Source of the DNA: Fusobacterium sp. SYSU M8D902
GTDB taxonomy: Bacteria; Fusobacteriota; Fusobacteriia; Fusobacteriales; Fusobacteriaceae
DNA: 64,000 nt
Assembly (NCBI RefSeq): GCF_040199715.1
Contig: NZ_JBEFNA010000003.1
Coordinates: 55,867-119,866 of the forward strand
Direction: 5' to 3'
Both the position numbers and the translations under genes were made by a program. The first letter of the stretch is position 1. Each line of letters opens with the position of its first letter. This document shows, piece after piece, positions 17,363 through 26,877 of this stretch. Below the pieces are notes generated by a model. It had not been told where the DNA came from and did no database searches. It worked only from the letters and a program-made list of their open reading frames with translations.

Positions 17363-18579
17363 TTAATATAAATAGAGAAAAATATTTAAAATTAGAAGAG
17401 ATAGTATTATATTTATTTGGAATAAGTTTTTTTACAAATTTTGACATAGCTAAAGGATTATTGTATCTTATGCTACTATTTCTTATGATAGATATTTTTT
17501 ATTTTAAAGAAAAATTAGATTGTGGTAATGAAAAATTAAAAAAATTTATATTATTTTTAGTATTGGGTGGAACAATTTGGAATTTTTGTGCAGATTTTAA
17601 TTATAAAGCAGCAAGAGCCTATTTTAAGATAAATAGATATTTTATTTTAGTATTTTATCTATATTCTTTAGTAAAGTATAAAAAAGAAATTTTAAGAAAT
17701 TTTTTAATTTCTCTGTTAGTAAGTTATGGAATATTATTTATTCAAGGAATTAATTTCTACATAACTCACAGATCATTGAGTTATTATAGGTTAGATGTTT
17801 TTGAAGGAGTTATGGATGTAGCTCTTTTAGTTCCAGCTGTAGGAGCTTTTTCTATAGGTCAAATTATCGAAAATAAAAATTATAAATATAAAGCTATAAG
17901 CACATTAGTATTGTGTGGTACAATATTTTTATTGATGCTAACTCAAACAAGAGCAGCATTGTTAGCGATTATAATTGCTATTATTGGAATGATTGTGATT
18001 TCTAAAAACTTAAAGATAATTTTAATAACTATGCTAGGAGGAGTATTAATTTTATTTTGTTTTTTACAAATGCCACAAGCTAGAAGATTTAAAGAAAATA
18101 CATTTAATGTAAAAGTAACTACTGACAATATGTCAAATGGATTGAGAGTTGAAATGTGGAAAAATGCAATATGGAGATTTAAACAGCGTCCAATTATGGG
18201 AAGTGGAACAAAACAAGGATATGATTTATTTGCAGAGTATGTAAAAAATATGCCTGAGGAGACAGAAACACAAAAAATATATAAAGAAACATTTGAAAAT
18301 GGTTTTGATGATGCACATAGTATGTATTTAAATTTAATGACTGATAGTGGAATATTTAGTTTTGTTCAATTTAGTTTTATTTTATTAATCTTACCATATA
18401 TATTATTAAAAAATAAAAACTATCAGTATAGATTATCTTTGCTAGGTAGCTTAATAGTATTTGCTACATATGGTTTAGTTTGGCCACTATGGAGACATAG
18501 TTGGAATCCTATGTTATTATGGTTATTAATTTCGTTAATTTTAGTAGGAGTTATTTATGAAGAAACAAATAGCAAGTGA
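17359..18579 (+). CDS. O-antigen ligase family membrane protein (WaaL/Wzy_C type)
   Basis: 406 residues from ATG 17359, which overlaps the previous TGA; an in-frame GTG at 17350 is possible. About ten hydrophobic segments are visible. A large loop at roughly residues 240-320 contains MWKNAIWRFKQRPIMGSGT and DDAHSMYLNLMTDSGIFSF, the Arg- and His-bearing periplasmic loop of the Wzy_C family. LTQTRAALLAI is also typical. It would join lipid-linked glycan to lipid A-core in the periplasm, or polymerise it. The sequence cannot separate ligase from polymerase. Confidence 0.82.
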   Translation: MININREKYLKLEEIVLYLFGISFFTNFDIAKGLLYLMLLFLMIDIFYFKEKLDCGNEKLKKFILFLVLGGTIWNFCADFNYKAARAYFKINRYFILVFYLYSLVKYKKEILRNFLISLLVSYGILFIQGINFYITHRSLSYYRLDVFEGVMDVALLVPAVGAFSIGQIIENKNYKYKAISTLVLCGTIFLLMLTQTRAALLAIIIAIIGMIVISKNLKIILITMLGGVLILFCFLQMPQARRFKENTFNVKVTTDNMSNGLRVEMWKNAIWRFKQRPIMGSGTKQGYDLFAEYVKNMPEETETQKIYKETFENGFDDAHSMYLNLMTDSGIFSFVQFSFILLILPYILLKNKNYQYRLSLLGSLIVFATYGLVWPLWRHSWNPMLLWLLISLILVGVIYEETNSK

Positions 18580-19756
18580 TAAAAAAATAAAAATAATTTT
18601 TTTGACAAGTGGAATTGGATTGGGTGGAGTTGAAAGAGTATTATTAGAATATATAAAAAAAATAAATTTGAATAAATTTGATATAAAAATAGCATTTCAT
18701 AGTGAGAAGGATAAATATTTTGAAGAAGAAATTCCAAAAGAAATAAAATATAAATATATGCAATCTTTAAAGATAGAACAAAAAATAGTAGAGCTTAAAA
18801 ATAAAAATATAATTAAAAGAAAATTGTTAAGAGAAATTTATAAAAAATATAATAGATATTTAATGAAAAAAAATTATTATTCTTTTTCAAAAGACAGAGA
18901 TATAATAATTGATTTTAAAGATGGAAAATATTTTAAATATTTAAAAAAACTTTCAAAAAAGAAAAAAATTTGTTGGATCCATGGTAATATTGAAGATATT
19001 TATAATTTAAAAAAAGAAAAAAATATAGTTGAAAAAAATTTTCAAAAAATGCAGAAAATAGTTTGTATTTGTAATGAGATGTCAAAAGAATTAAAGAATA
19101 TATTTCCAAAAATAAATGAAAGAAATATTGAAACAATATATAATCCATTTGATATTAAAAATATAAAAATGAAATCAAATATAGAAAAGGAAAAATTGAC
19201 AGAAGAATATATTTTAATGGTTTCAAGGTTAGATAGTAAACAAAAGGACTTTTTAACATTAATAAAAGCATATAAATATTATACAACTTTAACAAAAGAT
19301 CCAGTAAAATTATTTATTTTAGGAGAAGGGAAAGATAGAAATATTATTGAAAATGAAATAAAATTTAGGAAATTAGATGAAAAGATAACTTTATTAGGGG
19401 CAGATAAAAATCCGTATCCTTGGATAAAAAAGGCAAAAATTTTAGTTCATTCTTCTAATTACGAGGGACTTCCTACTGTATTAATAGAAGGATTGATATT
19501 AGGAAAAATAATAGTATCGAGTGATTGTAAAACAGGACCAAGAGAAATTTTAATGGATGGAAAGTATGGTTTATTATTCCCAGTAGGAGATTATTTAACA
19601 CTTGGAACTATGTTAGAAGATCTCTTGTCAAAAAATTTGGAAAAATATAAAGAAATAGAAAAAAATATTTTAGAAAAAGAGAGTATAGAAAGATTTTCAG
19701 ATGAGGTGATAATAAAAAAAGTTGAAAATATGTTAGAACAGGTTTATTTAGATTGA
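18557..19756 (+). CDS. Glycosyltransferase family 4, LPS cluster
   Basis: 399 residues. IIFLTSGIGLGGVERVLLEY begins the acceptor domain. The donor half has VSRLDSKQKDFLTLIKAYK, ILGEGKDRNIIEN and SSNYEGLPTVLIEGLI, with GPREILMDGKYG after it. It is clearly paralogous to the 15407 gene. It overlaps the ligase gene by 23 bases. GGAG lies within the ligase reading frame just upstream of the start ATG. Confidence 0.88.
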   Translation: MKKQIASDKKIKIIFLTSGIGLGGVERVLLEYIKKINLNKFDIKIAFHSEKDKYFEEEIPKEIKYKYMQSLKIEQKIVELKNKNIIKRKLLREIYKKYNRYLMKKNYYSFSKDRDIIIDFKDGKYFKYLKKLSKKKKICWIHGNIEDIYNLKKEKNIVEKNFQKMQKIVCICNEMSKELKNIFPKINERNIETIYNPFDIKNIKMKSNIEKEKLTEEYILMVSRLDSKQKDFLTLIKAYKYYTTLTKDPVKLFILGEGKDRNIIENEIKFRKLDEKITLLGADKNPYPWIKKAKILVHSSNYEGLPTVLIEGLILGKIIVSSDCKTGPREILMDGKYGLLFPVGDYLTLGTMLEDLLSKNLEKYKEIEKNILEKESIERFSDEVIIKKVENMLEQVYLD

Positions 19757-19773
19757 TATTTAAGGAGAAAATT

Positions 19774-20820
19774 ATGGATATAAGTGTGATAATTCCAGTT
19801 TATAATGTTGAGAAATACATAAGGAAATGTTTAGAAAGTATACTGAAACAAACATTTTTAAATATTGAAATTTTAGTTATAAATGATGGAACTAAAGACA
19901 ATTCGATAAAAATTGTAAAAGAGTATATGGATGATAAAAGAATAAAAGTAATAGAAAAAGAAAATGGTGGATTATCTAGTGCAAGAAATGTAGGAATAAA
20001 AGAAGCTAAAGGGAAATATATTTATTTTATAGATAGCGACGATTGGGCAGAGGAAGATATTTTAGAAATATTATATAAAGATAATAAAGAAGAAGATATT
20101 ATATTTACCAACTATATTTACTATAATGATATAACAGGAAAAGAAAGAAAAAAAACATATAAATTCCCAGATAAATTAACAACAAAAGAAGGAAAATATT
20201 TTTTTTATAATGATGCTGAAGTATTAGTATGGAATAGATTATATAAAAGAGAGTTTTTAATAAAAAATGAATTGTTTTTTAAAGAAGGAATTATCCACGA
20301 AGATGAAGAGTTTTCATTTAAAACTTTAATGTTGGCAGATAAAGTAAAATATGTGGAAAGTTATAGGTTTTATTATAGAACTTCAAGAGAAGGAAGTATA
20401 ACATATAAACCAAATTATCCTAGAATAATTACTTCTCTGGAGAAAATAGAAAAAAGTTTTTTTGAATTTTCTTTTAATAATAGATTAGATAAATTTACAA
20501 AAATGCGATCATTATTAAGAAAAAATATAATAGGATATAGAAAAAAAAGATATGAAAGAATTATAGTCCCTAAGGAAGAGTTCAGAGAAATTGAAAATTT
20601 ATTCAAACAATTTTTAATTGAGAACTCTTTAACTAAAATTGAAAGAAAAGTTATAATTAAAGATATACAAAAGTTGTTATTATCTAAAAATTTAGTTTCT
20701 ATAAATTTTTTTGATAAATTTTATTGGATAAATGGTATTTATTCCTTTAGAGTTATAAAAAGATTAATAAAAAGACAAATAAATTATAAATTAAAAAATA
20801 AAATAGACTGGGAAGGATAA
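19774..20820 (+). CDS. Glycosyltransferase family 2
   Basis: 348 residues from ATG 19774, which follows AAGGAGA; the upstream TTG at 19753 lacks a site. ISVIIPVYNVEKYIRKCLES, VINDGTKDNS, GGLSSARNVGIKEAKGKY and FIDSDDW (the DXD metal motif) mark the GT-A fold of family 2. IHEDEEF is the later acidic motif containing the likely base. It probably transfers a hexose or N-acetyl-hexosamine to the LPS. The C-terminus is basic with no membrane segment. Confidence 0.9.
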   Translation: MDISVIIPVYNVEKYIRKCLESILKQTFLNIEILVINDGTKDNSIKIVKEYMDDKRIKVIEKENGGLSSARNVGIKEAKGKYIYFIDSDDWAEEDILEILYKDNKEEDIIFTNYIYYNDITGKERKKTYKFPDKLTTKEGKYFFYNDAEVLVWNRLYKREFLIKNELFFKEGIIHEDEEFSFKTLMLADKVKYVESYRFYYRTSREGSITYKPNYPRIITSLEKIEKSFFEFSFNNRLDKFTKMRSLLRKNIIGYRKKRYERIIVPKEEFREIENLFKQFLIENSLTKIERKVIIKDIQKLLLSKNLVSINFFDKFYWINGIYSFRVIKRLIKRQINYKLKNKIDWEG

Positions 20821-20829
20821 AAAATTGTT

Positions 20830-21816
20830 GTGAAAATATTTTATGTTGATACAGTGTATAGCTTGTTTTTAGGTCTATTATTAGATGGAGATACAGCTAA
20901 TAATTTATATATTTTTGATATGAGTATTTCAAAAAATATAGTGGAAAAGTTCAGAAATACTTATCAATTTTCAAAAATAGAATATAAAACTAAATATGGA
21001 AAATATTGGAAGCATTATAAGCAAAATAAAGAATTTGATGAAATATTAAAAAAAATAAAACATATAGATGAAATTTATTTACAGGATCATTTAAGTCATT
21101 CTCAATACTTATTTAATAATTATAATTATCCGATGATTTTATTAGAGGATGGAACTCTAAATTATGATATTAAAATATTAGAAGAGGAATTAAATAAGAA
21201 AGAAAAATTAAAAATAAATAGTTTTTTTAGAAGGGTTTGTATTGAAAAAATTCCTCAAAAATATAAGAGATTTGGTTTATCAGACAAAATAAAAAAAATC
21301 TATTTGACGGGAACTTTATTCATTCCAGAAGTAATAAAAGATAAAGTAGAAATAATAGATATAGAAACAAAATGGAATTTACTTTCAATAGAAAAAAAGA
21401 AAGAAATTTTAGATATCTTTGATATAAATTTAGAAAAGCTAGAAAATTTAAAAAATGAAAAAGAAAAAATACTATTAATAACTCAGCCTTTGTCAGAAGA
21501 TAATATTATATCAGAAGAGGAAAAAATAGATATATATAGTAATCTTTTAAAAGGAAGAGATATAAAGAAAATATATATTAAACCACATCCAAGAGAGAAA
21601 ACAGATTATACTAAGGCATTCCAGAATATTGAAGTAGTAATAATAGAAAAAGAATTTCCAATAGAGATATTTATGTTGTTAAATATGGAATTTAAAAAAG
21701 TAATAACTCTTTTTTCAACAGCAGCATTAAATTTTAAAAATAAATATGTTGTAGAATTTATAGGAACTAAAGACTATAAAGCATTATATGATAAATTTGG
21801 AGATATAAAAATATAG
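20830..21816 (+). CDS. Glycosyltransferase family 52 (sialyltransferase-like)
   Basis: 328 residues. The family features seen are YLQDHLSH, MILLEDGTLNY (the acidic D/E-D-G motif), LLITQPLSEDN, IKPHPREKTDY (the HP motif binding the CMP donor) and LFSTAALNF. GT52 includes LPS alpha-2,3-sialyltransferases and related enzymes, so this gene hints at sialic-acid-like or other terminal sugars. No CMP-sialate synthesis genes occur in the window, so the donor must be made elsewhere or differ. The start is GTG 20830 with GGAAGGA 12 bases upstream, which is a little far. Confidence 0.78.
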   Translation: MKIFYVDTVYSLFLGLLLDGDTANNLYIFDMSISKNIVEKFRNTYQFSKIEYKTKYGKYWKHYKQNKEFDEILKKIKHIDEIYLQDHLSHSQYLFNNYNYPMILLEDGTLNYDIKILEEELNKKEKLKINSFFRRVCIEKIPQKYKRFGLSDKIKKIYLTGTLFIPEVIKDKVEIIDIETKWNLLSIEKKKEILDIFDINLEKLENLKNEKEKILLITQPLSEDNIISEEEKIDIYSNLLKGRDIKKIYIKPHPREKTDYTKAFQNIEVVIIEKEFPIEIFMLLNMEFKKVITLFSTAALNFKNKYVVEFIGTKDYKALYDKFGDIKI

Positions 21817-21835
21817 TAAGAAAGGAAAATAAAGT

Positions 21836-22702
21836 ATGAAAGGGATAATATTATCAGGGGGAAGAGGAACAAGACTATATCCATTAACTAAAACAATATC
21901 AAAACAGTTATTACCTGTGTATAATAAACCAATGATATATTATTCACTTTCTGTTTTAATGTTGGCAGGGATACAAGATATTTTATTTATTTCTGATAAA
22001 GAGAATCAAAAACTATATAGAGAGCTATTAGGAGATGGTCACAATCTAGGGTTAAATTTAACTTATAAAATACAAGAAGAGCCACAAGGAATAGGAGAAG
22101 CTTTTATATTAGGAGAAGAATTTTTAGAAAAAGATAGTTGTATGCTCATATTGGGAGATAATATTTTTTATGGGAATGGATTTACTGGGAAGCTAAAAAA
22201 TAGTTTGTCATTAGAGAGTGGTGCAATGATTTTTCCTATTTACAGTAAAAAGCCAGAAAATTTTGGTGTAATAGAGTTTGAAGGAGATAGAATCATATCT
22301 TTAGAAGAGAAACCAGAGATACCAAAATCCAATTATATTGTACCTGGATTATATGTACTTGATAATAGTGTTGTAGAAAAAGCAAAATCTATAGAGAAGT
22401 CAGCTAGAGGAGAATTAGAAATAGTATCCATTTTAAATCAATATCTAAAAGAGAATAAACTTTTTTCTAATGACTTAGGAAGAGGAATGGTATGGTTAGA
22501 TGCAGGAACTTTTGATGGACTTTTAGAAGCTAGTAATTTTATACAAACTATTGAGAAGCAACAGGGAATATTGATAGGGAGCATAGAAGAGATTGCATAT
22601 AGGAATGGTTGGATAGATAAGGAGAAGTTGTTGAAGTTATCAGAGCCACTATTAAAAATTGATTATGGAAAATATTTAGTTGAATTAGCAAATGAAAAAT
22701 AA
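21836..22702 (+). CDS. rmlA: Glucose-1-phosphate thymidylyltransferase RmlA
   Basis: 288 residues, the exact family length range. GGRGTRLYPLTKTISKQLLP is the nucleotide and metal signature, and MLILGDNIFYGNG, GVIEFEGDRIISLEEKP and MVWLDAGTFDGLLEA are conserved. It makes dTDP-glucose from dTTP and Glc-1-P, the first step to dTDP-rhamnose. rmlC and rmlD are supplied by the fused gene at 26901. rmlB is absent from the window. The 4.2 kb between them is occupied by two ATPase cassettes. Confidence 0.95.
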   Translation: MKGIILSGGRGTRLYPLTKTISKQLLPVYNKPMIYYSLSVLMLAGIQDILFISDKENQKLYRELLGDGHNLGLNLTYKIQEEPQGIGEAFILGEEFLEKDSCMLILGDNIFYGNGFTGKLKNSLSLESGAMIFPIYSKKPENFGVIEFEGDRIISLEEKPEIPKSNYIVPGLYVLDNSVVEKAKSIEKSARGELEIVSILNQYLKENKLFSNDLGRGMVWLDAGTFDGLLEASNFIQTIEKQQGILIGSIEEIAYRNGWIDKEKLLKLSEPLLKIDYGKYLVELANEK

Positions 22703-22938
22703 ACAAATATTTTAGAAATTTATTCAAATTTAAGGAGGATTTATTAAAAAATAGAAAATTTAAAAAATGAAAAGAAAGGTTTTGAGATTATATATAATAA
22801 TATGGATAAAATTATTAAAATAGTTAGAGTTATATTACTAGTATTATCAAATTTTATAAAAATATAAATTTTGAATTATATTGTGGGATATCAAATAGAA
22901 CATTTAGAGATATAGAAATAAAGAAAGTGAGTGATAGT
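22703..22938 (+). other. Degenerate stretch after rmlA with an orphan ribosome binding site
   Basis: AAGGAGG at 22732-22738 is a strong ribosome binding site with no start codon at a proper distance. The following bases hold short broken reading frames, one of which runs open without a start from about 22828 into the ATPase gene. The rmlCD gene at 26901, which would naturally follow rmlA, lacks a good site. This suggests that insertion of the ATPase cassettes parted rmlC from its original start region. That history is an inference. Confidence 0.4.
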
Positions 22939-24315
22939 ATGAAAATAATATTTGAAAATTTAGGTCCTGTAGAAAAAGGAGAGATAGAACTCAATAAATT
23001 AAATATTTTTTGTGGAAAAAATAATGAAGGAAAAACTTATATAAATTATTTGATATATACTATTCTTACTACAATTAATAGCTTAAGTTTTAAAAGAAGC
23101 AAAGACTTTATAAAAGAATTCCCAAAAGAAAAAAAAGAAATTAAAATAAGTTTGGAAGAGGTTCTATTCAAAGAAAATTATTTAAAAGAAATATTGTTAA
23201 ACATAGAAGAAAAAATAATAGAAAGATTACCTATAGTTTTTTCAGTATCAAAAGATTTTTTTAAAGATTTTAAAATAAAATTTGAATATGAATCAATAAA
23301 ACTAAATAGAAAAGCTTATACTAAAAAATTTTTTTTAGTAGGAAATCATTATGGGATAATTGAAAAAGATGAAGTTAATATTAAAGTAAGATTTGATGAA
23401 GAGTTCAAAAATGAAATTGGAGAAATTTTTGATTTAGATTTTGATATTCTTGGAAATCAATCAAGTGAAATAGAGGAAATTAATAGGATTATTACAGATT
23501 ATATAATAGTAATAATTTTTAATTTAAAAAGAGTATATTCATTTCCGGCAGAAAGAAGTGGACTTGCAATTTTTTATAATGAATTGCTAATAAGAAGAAA
23601 TAATATTTTAGATTCATTTATTAGAGAGAATAGAGATGAAAAAATTTTAAAAGAAATAGTTTCAAGATATCCGAAGCCAATTAATGACTATATAAATTTT
23701 TTAAATCAAATACCAAAAATGATGGAAAGAAGAATAAAACAAGATAATAAAGTCGTTCAATTGGCTAAGAGTATAGAAAAAGATCTTCTTTATGGGGAAT
23801 ATAAGGTTAAAGATCATAAAAAAATCATATACACAACAAAAGATGGAAAAGAATTAGAACTGTATACTAGTTCATCATTAGTAAAGACAGTAATTGGAAT
23901 AATAAATTATTTAAAATATTATGCTGTTAAAGGAGATTATTTTTTAATTGATGAACCAGAATTAAATTTACATCCAGAAAATCAAAGAAAAATAGCAAGA
24001 ATTTTTGCAAGGATGATAAATTATGGTATAAATATAGTAATGACTACTCATAGTCCATATATAATTAATGAATTGAATAACTTAATTATGTTAAATAAGG
24101 TATCTGATATTGATAAAGAAAGAATTATGAATAATAATGGAATAGTAAAAAATAGTATTATAAAAGCAAAAGATATTTCAGCGTATTTAGTAAATAATCA
24201 TAAGATAGAAGAGATGAATAAAGGAGAATATGGACTAGAGGTTGAGAGTTTTAATGAAACAATAGATAATTTAAATAATCTAAGTGATGATATTTATTCA
24301 TCGATTGAGGATTGA
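22939..24315 (+). CDS. AAA/ABC-type ATPase, cassette 1 (candidate defence protein)
   Basis: 458 residues from ATG 22939 (GTG 22927 in frame is possible). It is a RecF/OLD-lineage ATPase: Walker A FCGKNNEGKT (about 25-34), a FPAERSG motif near the middle, Walker B DYFLIDEPELNLHP with its catalytic Glu, and the His switch MTTHSPYIINEL. No TOPRIM nuclease follows the ATPase, unlike true OLD proteins. It overlaps or abuts the next gene, whose product may be the effector. It sits between rmlA and rmlCD, where it has no metabolic sense. Phage defence is an inference from architecture and placement. Confidence 0.82.
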   Translation: MKIIFENLGPVEKGEIELNKLNIFCGKNNEGKTYINYLIYTILTTINSLSFKRSKDFIKEFPKEKKEIKISLEEVLFKENYLKEILLNIEEKIIERLPIVFSVSKDFFKDFKIKFEYESIKLNRKAYTKKFFLVGNHYGIIEKDEVNIKVRFDEEFKNEIGEIFDLDFDILGNQSSEIEEINRIITDYIIVIIFNLKRVYSFPAERSGLAIFYNELLIRRNNILDSFIRENRDEKILKEIVSRYPKPINDYINFLNQIPKMMERRIKQDNKVVQLAKSIEKDLLYGEYKVKDHKKIIYTTKDGKELELYTSSSLVKTVIGIINYLKYYAVKGDYFLIDEPELNLHPENQRKIARIFARMINYGINIVMTTHSPYIINELNNLIMLNKVSDIDKERIMNNNGIVKNSIIKAKDISAYLVNNHKIEEMNKGEYGLEVESFNETIDNLNNLSDDIYSSIED

Positions 24316-24320
24316 TAATT

Positions 24321-25031
24321 ATGGAGTTGTTAGAATATTTAGACAGCTGGTTATCAGAAAAGATAAAAATAAAAGAAAATAAAGGAAAAATAGATAGCTA
24401 TACAATAATTAATATAATTGAATCTGATGATGGAGCAGAATTAAAGGAACTTCCAATTTTATATAAAAATGATGAGTATAGAGTATTAGCTTTTACTTTA
24501 GATGAAAATAACTTAAATGGATCACTGAACATATTACCTATATATACAAGGACACTCCATAATTCAAGTGATGCAATACTTTTTGTACAAGAAAAAAATG
24601 ATAATGAAAATTTATATATATTCTATATTGAATTAAAATCCGAATATGTAGAAGGAATATTAAAAAAACATATTTTTATGAAAGCTTTAAATATGGAGAT
24701 TTTGAAATTATTTTATTTTAGAAGTAGATTAAGTGATAATAAAGAAGAATCTAAGTTAGAATTTCCTAGAAATATATATGAGGGTATGATCATTTTTAAA
24801 AGTTGTTCTTCTTCTCAAGAAATGAAAGGAAGAAAAATAAATTATCAAAATTATGAAACTAAAAAATTTAAAGGAGAATTTATAAATAAAGCTAAAAAAT
24901 CAATTATTAAAATAAATGTTAAAGATGGAAAACCTAAAAATAGAAAAATATATCTTAAGAGCTTTATAAATAGTTCGGAATTAGAAAAAAGTAGAGTTGA
25001 TTATTATGAGTGTTTTGATAAGAAACTTTAA
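24321..25031 (+). CDS. Unknown partner of ATPase 1, possible PD-(D/E)XK-like protein
   Basis: 236 residues from ATG 24321, with GAGG at 24307-24310; TTG 24312 overlapping the ATPase stop is an alternative. I do not recognise a named family. DAILFVQ (Asp84) followed about 20 residues on by YIFYIELKSE (Glu104-Leu-Lys106), both in predicted beta strands, fits the D...ExK core of PD-(D/E)XK nucleases, though weakly. The C-terminal third is strongly basic (many Lys/Arg), as in nucleic-acid-binding tails. There is no signal peptide or membrane segment. Coupling to the ATPase suggests one functional unit. Confidence 0.55.
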   Translation: MELLEYLDSWLSEKIKIKENKGKIDSYTIINIIESDDGAELKELPILYKNDEYRVLAFTLDENNLNGSLNILPIYTRTLHNSSDAILFVQEKNDNENLYIFYIELKSEYVEGILKKHIFMKALNMEILKLFYFRSRLSDNKEESKLEFPRNIYEGMIIFKSCSSSQEMKGRKINYQNYETKKFKGEFINKAKKSIIKINVKDGKPKNRKIYLKSFINSSELEKSRVDYYECFDKKL

Positions 25032-25159
25032 AGAAAAATATTTCATAAAAAGTAAAATATATAGAAAAATATATTATTATATAAATATGCAAAAGATATA
25101 GCTAATTTTACTTAGATAGTATTTTCACTAAATCTTAAAGCTTAATAGTTGAAGTAAAA

Positions 25160-25197
25160 AAATTTCCTAATCTATATGGTTTAGGAGATTTTTTTAT
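25160..25197 (+). terminator. Terminator closing ATPase cassette 1
   Basis: AATTTCCTAA pairs with TTTAGGAGATT (one G-T wobble) around a 9-base loop, followed by seven Ts. It separates the two cassettes. Confidence 0.75.
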
Positions 25198-25201
25198 TTT
25201 G

Positions 25202-25210
25202 TGTTATAAT
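25202..25210 (+). promoter_or_regulatory. Extended -10 promoter of ATPase cassette 2
   Basis: TGTTATAAT is a perfect TGn-extended -10 placed immediately after the terminator of cassette 1, so cassette 2 has its own transcription start. Confidence 0.65.
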
Positions 25211-25250
25211 ATAGAAAATTAAATTGGACTTAAAGAGAGGAGTGAATCAA

Positions 25251-26330
25251 ATGAAAATATTATCTTTAAAATTAAAGGAATTTATGCTTTTTGAAGATAT
25301 AGAATTTGATTGGTCATCAAATATTAATATAATTTGTGGAGAAAATAGTACAGGGAAGACATCGTTACTAAAAATTATGTATGCTGGGATGAAACCTCTT
25401 TCAAATCTTCAAGGAGAAATAGGAAAAGAAAAAATATCTGAAGGAATTTTAAAAAAGCTTCAAGGTGTATTTAGACCTGAAGATATGAAAATTGGAAGAT
25501 TAGTTAGTAGAAAGCAGGGAAGTAATACTGCTGATATAGAGATAATATACTCTAACGGAAAGAGAAATTCTAAAAATGAGAAATTAAATATATCATTTGG
25601 AAATAGAAAAGAAAAACATTTGAATTTAGAAATAAATTTAAAGGAGAAAATAGATAAATTTGATCCAATATATTTACCACCAAAAGAGATGATATCAGCT
25701 ACAGAACATTTTCAAACGTTATATGAAGAATATCATTTAGATTTTGAAGAGACTTATTATGATTTGACAAAATTATTAGATAGACCTTTAAAAAAAGGGG
25801 CAAATACTACAGAGCAAGCTAGTGTTTTAAAAAATTTTGAAGGAATAATAAATGGGAATATAATTCAGAAAGATAGAAAATTTTATTTAAAAGTTAAGGG
25901 TAAGGGCGAATTTGAGATGGGATTAGTTTCTGAAGGATACAGAAAATTGGCTACAATTTTGTATCTTATTTCAAGTGGAAGTTTAAATAAAAATTCAATT
26001 TTATTTTGGGATGAACCAGAAACAAATATGAATCCTAAAATGGCAAAAGCAATAGTTGATGCAATAGTGGAATTAGCAAAAATGGGAGTACAAGTCTTTA
26101 TTACAACACATGATTATTTTATACAACAAACTTTCAATTTATTAGCTTCATATTCAAATATTAATAAAAACAATTTAGATATAAGATTTATTTCATTATA
26201 TAGTGATGAAAATAATAAGATAAAAGCAGAGATAGCTAGTGAGACTTCTAATTTGACACACAATTCTATATTACAAGAATTTGATGAATTTTATAGAAGG
26301 GAGCAAGACTTAATATATGGAGATGAATGA
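25251..26330 (+). CDS. AAA/ABC-type ATPase, cassette 2 (candidate defence protein)
   Basis: 359 residues from ATG 25251, with GAGGAG at 25237-25242; the in-frame TTG at 25224 is less likely. Walker A is ICGENSTGKTSLL (about residues 28-40), SEGYRKLATILYLI the ABC-like signature region, FWDEPETNMNPK Walker B with the catalytic Glu, and FITTHDYFIQQ the His switch. It ends soon after the ATPase core, so it has no built-in nuclease. It overlaps the following gene by 14 bases. It differs clearly in sequence from the ATPase of cassette 1. Confidence 0.85.
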   Translation: MKILSLKLKEFMLFEDIEFDWSSNINIICGENSTGKTSLLKIMYAGMKPLSNLQGEIGKEKISEGILKKLQGVFRPEDMKIGRLVSRKQGSNTADIEIIYSNGKRNSKNEKLNISFGNRKEKHLNLEINLKEKIDKFDPIYLPPKEMISATEHFQTLYEEYHLDFEETYYDLTKLLDRPLKKGANTTEQASVLKNFEGIINGNIIQKDRKFYLKVKGKGEFEMGLVSEGYRKLATILYLISSGSLNKNSILFWDEPETNMNPKMAKAIVDAIVELAKMGVQVFITTHDYFIQQTFNLLASYSNINKNNLDIRFISLYSDENNKIKAEIASETSNLTHNSILQEFDEFYRREQDLIYGDE

Positions 26331-26877
26331 AGGAAAGTTAAAGTTTATTTTTGAAGAAAAATATCAAATAATAAAATTTGATGAAGATCCTTTTTATCGA
26401 AGATACTATTCTAAACTTCCTAGAGGAAAAGGAGTTGACTTTTTAGCTAGTGATGATAAAAATATAATTTTCTTAGAAGTCAAAGATTGCTATGGTTATG
26501 AAAAAGACAATATTAAAAGAACAATTAATAATAACCCTCAATTAGAATCTTTTGATGTAGAGATATCTAAAAAAGTAGAGAGTACATTGTCTTGCATATT
26601 AGGAGCAAAAACTAGAAAAAACAATTGTGAAGTAGCAGAAAATTTAGCAAATTTTTATAATAAAATGGAATTTGACAAAATAGAAAGAGACGAGAAAGAA
26701 ATATGGGTTATTCTTTTTTTAGAAGGTGAGTTTCAAGCAAAATCAAGAACAAAAAAGATGATAATGAAAAGTATTCAAGATAGTTTAAAAGATAAATTAT
26801 CTTGGTTAGAATGTAAAGTGTCAGTATTTGATATAGAGTCAAATAGAAAAAAATTTTTTGAAGTAGAACGTTTGTGA
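26317..26877 (+). CDS. PD-(D/E)XK nuclease-like partner of ATPase 2
   Basis: 186 residues. GKGVDFLASDDKNIIFLEVKD gives Asp41, then Glu54-Val-Lys56, the D...ExK catalytic pattern of PD-(D/E)XK nucleases, in the expected strand-turn-strand context. The rest is alpha/beta with an acidic and basic mix. It starts within the ATPase gene, so the two are made together. I recognise the general layout of an ATPase next to a small ExK protein from bacterial defence loci but cannot name this family. A nuclease activated by the ATPase is the simplest model. Confidence 0.7.
   Translation: MEMNEGKLKFIFEEKYQIIKFDEDPFYRRYYSKLPRGKGVDFLASDDKNIIFLEVKDCYGYEKDNIKRTINNNPQLESFDVEISKKVESTLSCILGAKTRKNNCEVAENLANFYNKMEFDKIERDEKEIWVILFLEGEFQAKSRTKKMIMKSIQDSLKDKLSWLECKVSVFDIESNRKKFFEVERL

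Noticed and set aside
22939..24315. Calling the cassette 1 ATPase an OLD nuclease (GajA-like)
   Set aside because: No C-terminal TOPRIM domain is present and no UvrD-like helicase gene follows.
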